The notes: generated from the sequence alone by a model not told the origin. DNA of 64,000 bases from JANWVO01 sp037446555 (GCA_037446555.1 JBBIIK010000003.1:124001-188000); one strand, 5' to 3'. Positions 22,957 through 31,607 are shown, counted from the stretch's first letter. Made by a program: numbers and translations.

Positions 22957-24708
22957 TCACTCCACCTTCAGCACGATCACCGTCTGATCGTCGTGCACGG
23001 CGCGCCCCTCGCGGAACTGCTCCAGATCGTCAATCATCCCGTCCGCGATCTCCTGCGCCCGAGCGCCGCAGTTTGCCTCCAGAAAACGTCGCAGCCGCCT
23101 CCGCCCGTACTCCTCGCCCGACGGGTTCATCTGGTCCTGGACGCCATCGCTGACCAGCACCACCACGTCTCCGGGCTGCGCCTCGAAGTGGGTTTCGTCG
23201 TAGTCAACTCCCTCCAGCAGCCCCACCGGAACGCCCGCCGCATGCGGCTGCAAGATCTGCCCCGTGCGGCACACTAACGGCGTCGTCGAGCCGGCGTTGG
23301 CCATCACGAACTCGCGCTGCCGCGCCCGCCACAGCAACAGCAGCAGCGAGACATAGCGCGCAGGCACCTGCCTCTCCATCAGTGTGTCGTTCAGCGCGCG
23401 CAACAGTTGCGCCGGGCTCCGCCTCCGTGGGGCCGCGCCGCGCAGCATGCCGGTGAACAGCGCCCCGTAAAGCGCCGCCGCCGCGCCCTTGCCGCTGGAG
23501 TCGCCGAAGGCGATCATCATGCTCTCGTCGTCATAATCGAAAAAGTCGTAAACGTCGCCGCTCACTAGCCGCGCCGGGCGCATCCGCACACCCACCTCGA
23601 GGCCTTGCACCGGGGGCGGCGCCTGCGGCAACAACACGGACTGTAGGTTGTGAGCCGCCTGAAGGTCCTGCTGGATTTCTCGTTCCCGCTTGGCCAGCTC
23701 CTCATAGAGCCGCGCGTTTTCGATCGCGATCGCAACCGATGGTGCGATCAGAGACAACAGTCGCACGTGATCCTCGTTGAAGTAGCCCAGCCTGCGGCTC
23801 TCCAGGTCCAGCACGCCGATCACGCGGTCCTTGGCGATCAACGGCACCGCCACTTCGCTGCGGATGCCCGGGTGCCACTCCACATAGCGCGGGTCGGCAG
23901 CCGTGTCCTGCGCCAGCACGGGCTGAGCTGAGGCCGCCGCCGCGCCCGTGATCCCCTGCCCCAACGGAAGCGACTTCTGCGCCTCCGTCTGGTCGAACCG
24001 CCGGCTATGGAGGTTGCGCAGCAGGCCTGCCGCCTCGTCCACCACCATCACCATGAATGCGTCGTAGTTGATCAGCCGGCGGATGTTGATCGAGATCCTC
24101 TCGAGCAGCTGGTCCAGATCCAGGATCGAGGAAAACTCCTGCGCCATCGCCGCCAGCGTGTGTTGCGTGCGGCTCTGGCGCTCGATCCTCCGGTAGAGCC
24201 GCGCATTCTCCACCGCCGCCGCCACGCGCGAGGCGATCAGCTGCAGCAGCGCCCGGTCCTGTTGCGTGAAGGCATCGGGCACAGTCGACTGCAGGTCGAT
24301 CACGCCTACCAGCTTCTGCTGGAGCACCATCGGCACAGCCAGCTCGCTCCGCACCGCATCCATGGCGTTCAGGTAGCGGCTGTCCTCCAGCACGTTGCCC
24401 ACAAGCACGGGCTTGCGCGTGGCCGCGGCGGTGCCGGTGATCCCCTCGTCCGGCTTCACCACCAGGTTCTGGACTACCTCGCGGCGGTGGCCCACGGCGT
24501 AACGGATCCGCAGCCCCTGCCGGCGCTCGCTGTAAAGGAGGATCGCGAACAGCTCGTGCGGGATCACCTGCCGGACGATGGCGGCGACGTTCGCCATCAG
24601 TTCGTTCAGATCCAGCGTCTCGCTGGCGATGGAGGAGACCTCCAGAAGGAAGTCGAGCAGTTCGGCGCGGTCGCGGAAACGGACGCGGCTCCTGCGTGGC
24701 TCGTCCAT
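22957..24708 (-). CDS. GAF-GAF-PP2C (SpoIIE/RsbU-type) serine phosphatase
   Basis: A 583-residue cytoplasmic protein. Two GAF domains (residues about 20-165 and 185-340; TRKPVLVGNVLEDSRYLNAM and ASAQPVLAQDTAADPRYVEW are their marks) precede a PP2C-like SpoIIE domain from about 365 with MRPARLVSGDVYDFF, AFGDSSGKGAAAALY and VLVSDGVQDQMN. Such proteins dephosphorylate anti-anti-sigma factors in partner-switching stress control; no antagonist or anti-sigma gene is adjacent. The ATG at 24706-24708 was chosen over longer frames that run through deoC. It is 5 nt downstream of deoC, so it is co-transcribed. Confidence 0.88.
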   Translation of the reverse strand: MDEPRRSRVRFRDRAELLDFLLEVSSIASETLDLNELMANVAAIVRQVIPHELFAILLYSERRQGLRIRYAVGHRREVVQNLVVKPDEGITGTAAATRKPVLVGNVLEDSRYLNAMDAVRSELAVPMVLQQKLVGVIDLQSTVPDAFTQQDRALLQLIASRVAAAVENARLYRRIERQSRTQHTLAAMAQEFSSILDLDQLLERISINIRRLINYDAFMVMVVDEAAGLLRNLHSRRFDQTEAQKSLPLGQGITGAAAASAQPVLAQDTAADPRYVEWHPGIRSEVAVPLIAKDRVIGVLDLESRRLGYFNEDHVRLLSLIAPSVAIAIENARLYEELAKREREIQQDLQAAHNLQSVLLPQAPPPVQGLEVGVRMRPARLVSGDVYDFFDYDDESMMIAFGDSSGKGAAAALYGALFTGMLRGAAPRRRSPAQLLRALNDTLMERQVPARYVSLLLLLWRARQREFVMANAGSTTPLVCRTGQILQPHAAGVPVGLLEGVDYDETHFEAQPGDVVVLVSDGVQDQMNPSGEEYGRRRLRRFLEANCGARAQEIADGMIDDLEQFREGRAVHDDQTVIVLKVE

Positions 24709-24713
24709 GGCGT

Positions 24714-25589
24714 CTACCGTGCCGCCGCTTCCACGATCTTGACGCTGGCGCTGGCGCCGATGCGGGTGGCGCCTGCCGCCGTCATCGCCTTGAGATCCTC
24801 CAGCGTACGGATGCCGCCCGACGCTTTGACGCCCATCCCCTCGCCCACTACGCGCCGCATCAGAGCCACATCCGCCGCGGTGGCGCCGTGCTTGGAGAAC
24901 CCGGTGGACGTCTTCACATAGTCCGCCCCTGCGAGCTTCGCCAGAGCGCACGCAATGGCTTTCTCGGGATCGTCGAGCAACGCCGTCTCCAGGATCACCT
25001 TCAGCAGCGCTCCGTGCTTGTGGCACGTTTCCGCCACCAGCCGGATGTCGGACTCCACGGCGGCATAGTCGCCCCCCTTCAGAGCCCCGACGTTCATCAC
25101 CATGTCGATCTCCTGCGCTCCATCGCGCAGCGCCAGCTCCGCCTCGCACACTTTCGCCGCCGTCGACGTGGCGCCCAGCGGAAAGCCCACCACCGTGCAC
25201 ACCTTCACGTCCGAGCCTTGCAGTTCCTTCGCCACGAGAGGCACCCAATAAGGATTCACGCAAACGCTGGCGAACCCGTAGCCGCGAGCCTCGCGGCACA
25301 CTTTGCGGATGTCCTCTGCCGTCGCCTCGGGCTTCAGGATGGTGTGATCGATCAGTTGTGCCAGCGCGGGATCGACTTTCGTCAACCGCTCGCTGGCAGA
25401 GACGCGATCCGCGCCTGCCTCGACGATGGTTTTTGTCTTCAGCGCGCACATCTGCGCGCACCGCTGCACGCAGCCCGGGCACACTTCAGGCGAATAGTTC
25501 AGCCCTTCGCGCCCGCGCCTTTCGCCGGATCCCGCAATCAGTTGTTCGGCAATTTCCGCCGCTATTTTTCCGATTTCCGCGGGTTCCAC
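24714..25589 (-). CDS. deoC: Deoxyribose-phosphate aldolase with N-terminal Cys cluster
   Basis: A 291-residue aldolase. The TIM-barrel motifs are clear: LIDHTILKPEATAEDIRKVC, VVGFPLGATSTAAKV, KVILETALL and DYVKTSTGF with the Schiff-base Lys. The first 50 residues are an extension carrying C37, C40, C44 and C48 (CPGCVQRCAQMC), a possible metal-binding site absent from standard DeoC. The GTG at 25589 is the best start because it lies just inside the rpiB 3' end (28-nt overlap). It cleaves 2-deoxyribose-5-phosphate to acetaldehyde and glyceraldehyde-3-phosphate in nucleoside catabolism. Confidence 0.9.
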   Translation of the reverse strand: MEPAEIGKIAAEIAEQLIAGSGERRGREGLNYSPEVCPGCVQRCAQMCALKTKTIVEAGADRVSASERLTKVDPALAQLIDHTILKPEATAEDIRKVCREARGYGFASVCVNPYWVPLVAKELQGSDVKVCTVVGFPLGATSTAAKVCEAELALRDGAQEIDMVMNVGALKGGDYAAVESDIRLVAETCHKHGALLKVILETALLDDPEKAIACALAKLAGADYVKTSTGFSKHGATAADVALMRRVVGEGMGVKASGGIRTLEDLKAMTAAGATRIGASASVKIVEAAAR

Positions 25590-26209
25590 GATGAATACCG
25601 CCGTTCGATTTCCGTGATTTTGGCGGCGCGCGCGGCGTGCCGGCCGCCCCCGCACGGCGTGGCGAGCCACGTGCGCACGATCTCCTCCGCCTGGCTCCAG
25701 GTGAGCATCCGGCCGCCCAGGGTGAGCACGTTGGCGTGGTTGTGCTCGCGGCTGTTCCGCGCGGAAGCCTTATCATAGCACAGCGCCGCGCGAATCCCCG
25801 GAACCTTGTTCGCCGCCATGGCGCTCCCGATTCCCGCTCCATCGACCAGGATTCCGAGCGCCGCCCGCCCCTCCGTCACGCGCAGCGCCGCCTCATGCGC
25901 AATGTCAGGATAGTCAGCCGCCCTTTCCTCAAAGACTCCCACGTCTTCCACGCGCCAGCCCAGTTCCTCCAGCAGCGGCTTCAGGCGCTCCTTCATTACA
26001 AAGCCGCCGTGATCCGCTCCCACGGCGATGGTCCGCTCCGGCTCGGCGAGCGCCGCCATCTCCTCCGGCGCCATTTCCACCACCTCGATGCCCCGCTCCC
26101 GCGCCAAGTCTCGCGCCGAGGGGGTCCAGAGCGCCCCCCGTTCCGCGCGAAACACCCCCTGTAAGGGCACGTCCCGCTCCGTGATCACTCGGCGCATCGC
26201 CTCGATCAT
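25562..26209 (-). CDS. rpiB: Ribose-5-phosphate isomerase B-like protein with N-terminal extension
   Basis: A 215-residue protein. The RpiB/LacA domain starts near residue 60 (TIAVGADHGGFVMKERLKPL) and holds GILVDGAGIGSAMAANK and SREHNHANVLTLGGRM. Standard RpiB is about 150 residues; here 57 extra N-terminal residues (containing RRVITERDVPLQGVF) and a basic C-terminal tail are present. The active-site thiol position is GAG rather than GTG or CGS, typical of some RpiB enzymes. It overlaps deoC, which points to joint processing of pentose phosphates from nucleosides. The start is the ATG at 26209; 26197 is possible. Confidence 0.85.
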   Translation of the reverse strand: MIEAMRRVITERDVPLQGVFRAERGALWTPSARDLARERGIEVVEMAPEEMAALAEPERTIAVGADHGGFVMKERLKPLLEELGWRVEDVGVFEERAADYPDIAHEAALRVTEGRAALGILVDGAGIGSAMAANKVPGIRAALCYDKASARNSREHNHANVLTLGGRMLTWSQAEEIVRTWLATPCGGGRHAARAAKITEIERRYSSWNPRKSEK

Positions 26210-26230
26210 CGCACACCCATTCCGATTTGC

Positions 26231-26260
26231 GGAACACGCGTTGCGCGAATCCCGTATACT
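26231..26260 (+). promoter_or_regulatory. Candidate promoter of the SPFH-polyamine operon
   Basis: A TATACT -10 (26255-26260) lies 20 nt before the start codon. GGAAC at 26231-26235, followed after 17 nt by CGTATA, looks like the -35/-10 pair of an ECF sigma factor promoter (GGAAC consensus). No good sigma-70 -35 is at the right spacing. If real, an ECF promoter would tie the operon to envelope stress. The reading is tentative. Confidence 0.4.
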
Positions 26261-26279
26261 GAGGCGAACGGAGGTCCAC

Positions 26280-27365
26280 ATGGCCCTGGGCGACCAGATT
26301 CGCTCGTTTATCAAGAAGCAGTTCATCGACGTCATCCAGTGGACGGACCAGGAGGAGGGCGTCCTCACCTTCCGGTATCCCATGCAGGACATGGAGATCC
26401 AGAACGGCGCCAAACTCACCGTCCGCGAATCCCAGGCGGCGATGTTCGTCAACGAAGGCCGTTGCGCCGATATCTTCGGCCCCGGGCTTTACACGCTCAA
26501 CACCCAGACCCTGCCCGTGCTGACCAACCTCATGAACTGGGACAAGCTCTTCCAGTCCCCGTTCAAGAGCGACGTCTACTTCTTCAGCACCAGGCAGCAA
26601 ATCGGACAGCGGTGGGGCACCGCCCAGCCGGTCACCATCCGCGACAAGGACTTCGGCGCCATCCGCCTGCGCGGCTACGGCGTCTACTCCTGGCACGTCG
26701 AGAACCCGAAGCTGTTCCTCACCAAGGTGAGCGGCTTCGGCGAGCGCTACACGCTGGCGGAAGTCGAGCCTCAGCTGCGCCAGATCATCGTCTCCCATAT
26801 CTCCGACGCCTTCGCCGAAAGCGGCCTGCCCTTCCTCGACATGGCCGCCAATTACCTCGAGGTCGGCGAGCGGATCAAGGCCACCGTGACGCCCGTGTTC
26901 GCCGAACTCGGCGTGGCTCTGGATCAGTTCGCCGTCGAGAACCTGTCGCTGCCGGAAGAGCTCCAGAAGTTCCTCGACACGCGCGTGGGCATGAACATGA
27001 TCGGCAACATGCAGCAGTACACGCAGTTCCAAGCCGCCCAGTCTCTGCCCATCGCCGCCGCCAACGAAGGCGGCGGCGGACTCGCGGGACTCGGCGTCGG
27101 CCTCGGCGCGGGCGTCGGGCTCGGACAGGTCTTCGCGCAGTCGCTGAATCCGCAGGCTCAGCAGCCTCCGCAGGCGCCGCCCCCTGCCGCGCCTCAACCG
27201 CCCCTGGGGGCTCCGCCTGCTGCGCCGCCGGCCGCACCCGTGGCTGCGGGCGCGGCTGCTGGCGCTGCCGCCGCTGCCGGAGCGCTGAAATTCTGCATGG
27301 AGTGCGGGCAGCAGATCCCGCGCACCGCCAAGTTTTGCCCGGAGTGCGGCAAGCCTCAAGCCTGA
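26280..27365 (+). CDS. SPFH-domain protein with C-terminal zinc ribbon
   Basis: A 361-residue protein of the YdjI-like SPFH branch (sometimes called virion core protein). Residues about 25-240 contain the SPFH fold (VNEGRCADIFGPGLYTLNTQ, VTIRDKDFGAIRLRGYGVYS). A Gly-rich stretch (about 262-285) and a Pro/Ala-rich linker (290-335) lead to a CxxC...CxxC ribbon at 338-361 (FCMECGQQIP, FCPECGKPQA). SPFH proteins scaffold membrane microdomains. GGAGGTCCAC precedes the ATG at 26280. It is the first gene of an eight-gene operon that also makes and modifies polyamines; the zinc ribbon resembles those of the DUF4178 proteins downstream. Confidence 0.85.
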   Translation: MALGDQIRSFIKKQFIDVIQWTDQEEGVLTFRYPMQDMEIQNGAKLTVRESQAAMFVNEGRCADIFGPGLYTLNTQTLPVLTNLMNWDKLFQSPFKSDVYFFSTRQQIGQRWGTAQPVTIRDKDFGAIRLRGYGVYSWHVENPKLFLTKVSGFGERYTLAEVEPQLRQIIVSHISDAFAESGLPFLDMAANYLEVGERIKATVTPVFAELGVALDQFAVENLSLPEELQKFLDTRVGMNMIGNMQQYTQFQAAQSLPIAAANEGGGGLAGLGVGLGAGVGLGQVFAQSLNPQAQQPPQAPPPAAPQPPLGAPPAAPPAAPVAAGAAAGAAAAAGALKFCMECGQQIPRTAKFCPECGKPQA

Positions 27366-27388
27366 TCAGGAAGGGACTCGAACGCCTG

Positions 27389-27736
27389 ATGACGCCCGGC
27401 TGTGAGTGGGTGGTCGATGCCGGCGGATGCCGTGCGAAGGATTTGTCTTCGCAGGACGCGCTTGAGTCCCTCTTCGCTTCTCTGGTCGAGGGGCTCGATC
27501 TGCACCCCGTCGCGCCCGCCGTGTGGCGCCGCTTCCCCGGTGGCGGCGGCGTCACCGGAATGATCCTTCTTTCGGAGTCCCACCTCACCATCCACACTTG
27601 GCCCGAGCACGGCTTCCTCGCGCTGAATCTGTATTGCTGCCGCCCCCGCCCCGCGTGGGACTTCGAGGGCGAACTCCGCAGCCGCTTCGGCGCGCAGACG
27701 GTGCAGGTCCGCCTGCTGGAAAGGAGCCTGCCTTGA
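27389..27736 (+). CDS. speD: S-adenosylmethionine decarboxylase proenzyme
   Basis: A 115-residue prokaryotic-type SpeD. The self-cleavage site is LLSESHLTIHTWPE: cleavage is expected between E63 and S64, making the pyruvoyl group. H69 and C83/C84 (LYCC) match the processing and catalytic residues of the Thermotoga enzyme. It produces decarboxylated SAM, the aminopropyl donor used by the aminopropyltransferase five genes downstream. The ATG at 27389 begins the domain; the SPFH gene ends 23 nt upstream. Its stop overlaps the TTG start of the next gene, so translation is coupled. Confidence 0.93.
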   Translation: MTPGCEWVVDAGGCRAKDLSSQDALESLFASLVEGLDLHPVAPAVWRRFPGGGGVTGMILLSESHLTIHTWPEHGFLALNLYCCRPRPAWDFEGELRSRFGAQTVQVRLLERSLP

Positions 27737-28365
27737 GACGCGCGGCGGACTGCCCTTCCTGCGGAGCACCTGTGCAGTTCGCCTGGTCGAGCGCCGTGCA
27801 GACCGCCTGCCCGTATTGCCACTCCATCCTCGTCCGCCATGACGTGGATCTCGAGAAAGTGGGTATTGTCGCCGATCTCCCCCCGGACGCGAGCCCCATT
27901 CAGCTGTTCACTGAAGGCGTCTTCGACAACCGCCGCTTCACTGTCATCGGGCGCATCCGCTACGAGTGGGAACAGGGCGGCTGGAATGAGTGGCACATCC
28001 TCTTCAACGATCAGTCCAGCGGCTGGCTCTCCGATGCGCAAGCCGAATACGCGGTCAGCTTCTTGGCCGCTCCGCCCGGACCGTTGCCAAACCATGATCA
28101 AATTCGCTCCGGGCAGACGCTGAAGATCTCCGGCGTGCCCTTCCAGGTCACCCACCTCACTCCGGTGCGCTACATCGGGTTCGAGGGAGAACTGCCCTTC
28201 ACGACGACGGACCGCTCCGAGTTTCTCACCGCCGACCTGCGCACATCCGACGCGCGCTTCGCCACGATCGACTATTCCGAGACGCCCCCGCTACTTTTCG
28301 CCGGGCGCTTCGTCAGTTTCGACGAACTGCGCCTGTCCAACCTCAGGGAGTTTGAGGGATGGTGA
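27733..28365 (+). CDS. DUF4178-type protein with N-terminal zinc ribbon
   Basis: A 210-residue protein with a TTG start (TTGA overlap with speD). An N-terminal ribbon (CPSCGAPVQF, CPYCHS) is followed by a beta-rich domain with FTVIGRIRYEWEQGGWNEWH, the hallmark of DUF4178. The strand pattern WNEWHILFNDQSSGWLSDAQ continues that domain. No membrane segment. From memory of comparative-genomic reports, DUF4178 proteins occur beside DUF350 and spermidine-synthase-like genes; their biochemistry is unknown. It overlaps the next DUF4178 gene by 7 nt. Confidence 0.8.
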   Translation: MRRAADCPSCGAPVQFAWSSAVQTACPYCHSILVRHDVDLEKVGIVADLPPDASPIQLFTEGVFDNRRFTVIGRIRYEWEQGGWNEWHILFNDQSSGWLSDAQAEYAVSFLAAPPGPLPNHDQIRSGQTLKISGVPFQVTHLTPVRYIGFEGELPFTTTDRSEFLTADLRTSDARFATIDYSETPPLLFAGRFVSFDELRLSNLREFEGW

Positions 28366-29687
28366 CGCAGAACCGCGTTCCAGCGCCCGCTCCCATCTCC
28401 TGTCCGAATTGCGGCGGAAGGATTGAACTGCACGGCTTCGCCCACACGCGCAGCGCCGTTTGCGTCCAGTGCCTGACGGTGATCGACACCTCCACGCCGT
28501 CGCTGAAGATCCTCCAGCATTTCGATCACGTCCAGCGCGAACGCCCGGTGCTGCCGCTGGGCTCGCGCGGCAAGCTCCAAGGGAAGACGTGGGAAGCGAT
28601 CGGCTTCCAGGTCCGCACGATTTATGTGGACGGACTCCCGTACAGCTGGCACGAGTATCTCCTCTTCAACCCCTACGCCGGCTTCCGCTACCTCACCTTC
28701 TATGACGGCCACTGGAACTTCGTCCAGACGCTGCGAGCGCTGCCTCAGCCCGCTGTCTGGAAGGGGCGCAAGGCCGTATCCTTCGAGGGGCGCGTCTATT
28801 CGCACTTCCAGAACGCCGAGGCGGAAACGACCTTCGTGATGGGCGAGTTCCCCTGGGCGGTGCGAGTGGGCGAAAGAGTGGAAGCCAACGACTACGTCTC
28901 GCCTCCCTATGTGCTCTCCAGCGAAAGGTACGCAACCGAGATCAATTGGTCTCAGGGGGTGTATCTGACCGGGCAAGAGGTCTGGAAGGCGTTCGGGCTG
29001 AAGGGCTCGCCGCCGGCGGCGCAGGGCGTCTACCTGAATCAGCCGAACCCGCATGCGGAACAGACCCGAAGATCCTGGCGGACCTTCGTTGTTCTGGCGG
29101 TTCTGTGGGCTCTGCTGCTTGCCGCCACCGTCGTGACGGCGGGCAACCGGGAGGTCCTCCGCCGCAGCTTCCGCTTTGTCGCCGGCTCGCCCGGCGAGAC
29201 CTCTTTTGTCACGGAGACTTTTCAAGTACCCCGCACCGGCAATGTCGAGGTCGAGATCCGGACTGATCTGGACAACAACTGGGCCTACTTCAACCTCGCG
29301 CTTCTGCGCGAGGACGGCGCGCAGGGATTCGATTTCGGGCGCGAGATCAGCTACTACCACGGGCGCGACTCCGACGGCTCCTGGAGCGAAGGCAGCCGCT
29401 CGGACTCCGCCCTGCTGGCACGCGTGCCCGCCGGCACGTACTATCTGCGCCTCGAACCGGAGATGGATTCGCAGGCGTCCGCCCGCTCATCCGCCGGGAT
29501 GAGCATGAACTACGAGATCATCGTGAAGAACGACGTGCCCCGGTACTGGATTCTTCTGCTGGTCTTGCCGCTGTTGCTGATCGCGCCCATCCGGCATTCC
29601 ATGCGCGCGATCGGGTTCGAAACCTCTCGCTGGTCCGAAAGCGATTATGGCGTCGCCCTCGGCTCGTCTTCGGAGGATGACGAATGA
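28359..29687 (+). CDS. Membrane-anchored DUF4178 protein with zinc ribbon
   Basis: A 442-residue protein. An N-terminal ribbon (CPNC 15-18, CVQC 35-38), a DUF4178 domain (GLPYSWHEYLLFNPYAGFRY, about residues 60-200), a membrane helix (about 242-263), an extracytoplasmic beta domain with many acidic residues (about 270-390) and a second helix (about 396-412) follow in order. It is thus an elaborated paralogue of the gene before it, with the DUF4178 part in the cytoplasm and a sensor-like domain outside. The layout suggests a signalling or binding role at the membrane; this is inference. Its stop overlaps the start of the next gene (ATGA). Confidence 0.8.
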   Translation: MVTQNRVPAPAPISCPNCGGRIELHGFAHTRSAVCVQCLTVIDTSTPSLKILQHFDHVQRERPVLPLGSRGKLQGKTWEAIGFQVRTIYVDGLPYSWHEYLLFNPYAGFRYLTFYDGHWNFVQTLRALPQPAVWKGRKAVSFEGRVYSHFQNAEAETTFVMGEFPWAVRVGERVEANDYVSPPYVLSSERYATEINWSQGVYLTGQEVWKAFGLKGSPPAAQGVYLNQPNPHAEQTRRSWRTFVVLAVLWALLLAATVVTAGNREVLRRSFRFVAGSPGETSFVTETFQVPRTGNVEVEIRTDLDNNWAYFNLALLREDGAQGFDFGREISYYHGRDSDGSWSEGSRSDSALLARVPAGTYYLRLEPEMDSQASARSSAGMSMNYEIIVKNDVPRYWILLLVLPLLLIAPIRHSMRAIGFETSRWSESDYGVALGSSSEDDE

Positions 29688-29872
29688 AGCTCTCCCTGCC
29701 CTATCTGCTCTATGGACTCATTGTGCTCGGCTCCGGCTTCGGCGCCGGGCGCATGGGCTGGTTTTCCACTTCTGCCACCGAGATCAAGAACGTGCCCAAA
29801 TCGATCCGCGAGAACCCGGGCGTCTACCGCTCGCACTACTCCTGGCTGCCCCGCTGGTTTGGAGGGAAATGA
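29684..29872 (+). CDS. 62-residue membrane protein of the polyamine operon
   Basis: A short protein with one N-terminal hydrophobic helix (KLSLPYLLYGLIVLGSGFGA) and a periplasm-facing polar tail with SATEIKNVPKSIRENPGVYR. It lies between the second DUF4178 gene (ATGA overlap) and DUF350 (3 nt gap), so it is certainly translated with them. I do not recognise the family. The conserved-looking motif GVYRSHYSW suggests it binds a partner rather than acting as a simple leader. Confidence 0.75.
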   Translation: MKLSLPYLLYGLIVLGSGFGAGRMGWFSTSATEIKNVPKSIRENPGVYRSHYSWLPRWFGGK

Positions 29873-29875
29873 CCC

Positions 29876-30094
29876 ATGAACACTTCCATCGTCCATTTCG
29901 ATGCCCTTCTCAACGCCCTGGTCTTCGCCATCCTGGGCGTCGTGATCCTCGTCGTCTCCTTCATGCTCTGGGACAAGATCACGCCCTACGACCTGTGGAA
30001 GGAGATCATCGAGAAGCACAACACTGCGCTGGCGATCTTCGCCGGATTCATGGCGCTCGGTATCGCCATCATCATCGCCGCCGCGGTCCACTAG
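29876..30094 (+). CDS. DUF350 (YjfL-like) membrane protein
   Basis: A 72-residue protein with two predicted membrane helices (residues about 13-32 and 49-70) joined by a short loop with WDKITPYDLWKEIIEKHNTA, the signature of DUF350. DUF350 proteins are known from yjf-type operons with polyamine- and ATP-grasp-linked genes; the transport or scaffold role is not established. It is shorter than E. coli YjfL (about 130 residues, duplicated unit), so it is a single repeat and may work as a dimer. Confidence 0.8.
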   Translation: MNTSIVHFDALLNALVFAILGVVILVVSFMLWDKITPYDLWKEIIEKHNTALAIFAGFMALGIAIIIAAAVH

Positions 30095-30110
30095 CGCCGC
30101 ACGCACGCAG

Positions 30111-31607
30111 ATGGCGTTCGTCCTGTTCCTGTCCGTTTTCCTGATCGCCGCCTGCGGCCTCGTCTACGAGCTCATCGCCGGCGCGGCCGCCAGCTATCTG
30201 CTTGGCGACAGCATTCTTCAGTTCTCCACGGTGATCGGCGCCTACCTGTTCGCCATGGGCGTCGGCTCGTGGCTCTCGCGCTATCTGACACGCTCGCTGG
30301 TCGCCCGCTTCATCTCCATCGAGCTGATGGTTGGGCTGCTCGGCGGCTTCTCCTCGACGCTGCTGTTCTTCGCCTTCGCCTGGTCGCAGGGCTTCCGTTT
30401 CTTGCTGTACGCCGTTGTGCTCGCCATCGGCGTTCTGGTGGGGCTGGAGATCCCGCTGCTCATGCGCATCCTGCGCGAGCGCTACCAGCTGCGCGAGCTT
30501 GTCGCCAACGTGCTCACATTCGACTACCTCGGCGCGCTGGGCGCATCGCTCCTGTTCCCCCTTTTCCTGGTGCCGAGGTTGGGGCTCGTGCGCGGCGCCA
30601 TGCTCTTCGGCCTGATCAACGCTCTGGTAGCGCTGTGGTCCACGTGGATCTTCCGCACTCATCTGCCGCAGCCGCTGGTGCAGCGCGCTGCCGCCGCCTT
30701 GGTGGTGGTCCTGCTTGGCGCGGGGATCGCACTCGGCGACCGCATCACCGACACCGCCGACGCCGCTCTCTATGCCGATGAGGTGATCCTCGCCCGCTCC
30801 ACACCGTATCAGCGCATCGCCGTCACCCGCTGGAAGGACGACATCCGCCTGTACCTCAACGGGCACCTGCAGTTCTCCTCGCGCGACGAGTACCGCTACC
30901 ACGAAGCGCTGGTTCATCCGGGGCTGGCTTCCATCGCCGCGCCCCGCCGCGCTTTGGTGCTCGGGGGCGGGGACGGGCTCGCCGTGCGCGAGATTCTTCG
31001 CTACCCTTCCATCCGGTCCGTCACGCTGGTCGATCTCGACCCCGAGATGACGCGCCTGTTCTCCACGCACGCGCTGCTCGCAGGACTGAACGGCAACGCG
31101 CTGAGAGATCCCCGCGTCCGCATCGTCAACGCCGACGCCTTCCCGTGGCTCGAATCTTCGCGGGAGTCCTTCGACTTCATCGCCGCCGACTTCCCCGACC
31201 CGAACAACTACTCGCTCGGCAAGCTCTACACAACAGCCTTCTACCGGCTCTTGAAACGCTCTCTCGCCGCCGGGGGCGCGGCAGTCGTGCAGTCCACTTC
31301 GCCCATGTTCGCCCGCCAGTCCTTCTGGTGCATCCACGAAACGCTCAAGACCGCCGGCTTCCGCACCTATCCGTATCACGCCTACGTGCCTTCCTTCGGC
31401 GAGTGGGGCTACGTGCTCGCCACGCATTCCGAATGGAGCCCGCCGGAACGCCTTCCCTCCGGTCTGCGCTTCCTGACGTCGGCCAACGTTCGCGCCCTGT
31501 TCGAGTTCCCGCCCGACCTCGCCCCCGTACCCGCCGAGCCCAACCGCCTCTTCGACCAGGTCCTCGTCCGCTACTACGACCGCGAATGGCGCGAAATCCT
31601 GCGATGA
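30111..31607 (+). CDS. Membrane-anchored polyamine aminopropyltransferase (spermidine synthase-like)
   Basis: A 498-residue protein. Residues 1-205 contain about seven membrane helices, and residues 206-498 form a spermidine-synthase domain: QFSSRDEYRYHEALVHPGL, LVLGGGDGLAVREIL (SAM-type motif 285-289), VTLVDLDPEM, NADAFPWL and AADFPDPNNYSLGKLYT with catalytic D360. It should transfer aminopropyl from decarboxylated SAM (made by SpeD here) to putrescine, another amine or an unknown acceptor at the membrane. Such membrane-fused SpeE homologues are reported with DUF4178/DUF350 genes. It shares ATGA with the next gene. Confidence 0.9.
   Translation: MAFVLFLSVFLIAACGLVYELIAGAAASYLLGDSILQFSTVIGAYLFAMGVGSWLSRYLTRSLVARFISIELMVGLLGGFSSTLLFFAFAWSQGFRFLLYAVVLAIGVLVGLEIPLLMRILRERYQLRELVANVLTFDYLGALGASLLFPLFLVPRLGLVRGAMLFGLINALVALWSTWIFRTHLPQPLVQRAAAALVVVLLGAGIALGDRITDTADAALYADEVILARSTPYQRIAVTRWKDDIRLYLNGHLQFSSRDEYRYHEALVHPGLASIAAPRRALVLGGGDGLAVREILRYPSIRSVTLVDLDPEMTRLFSTHALLAGLNGNALRDPRVRIVNADAFPWLESSRESFDFIAADFPDPNNYSLGKLYTTAFYRLLKRSLAAGGAAVVQSTSPMFARQSFWCIHETLKTAGFRTYPYHAYVPSFGEWGYVLATHSEWSPPERLPSGLRFLTSANVRALFEFPPDLAPVPAEPNRLFDQVLVRYYDREWREILR

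Noticed and set aside
24709..25482. Upstream extension of the GAF-PP2C frame through deoC
   Set aside because: Arg/Gly-rich shadow translation; the GAF protein starts at the ATG at 24708 just after the deoC stop.
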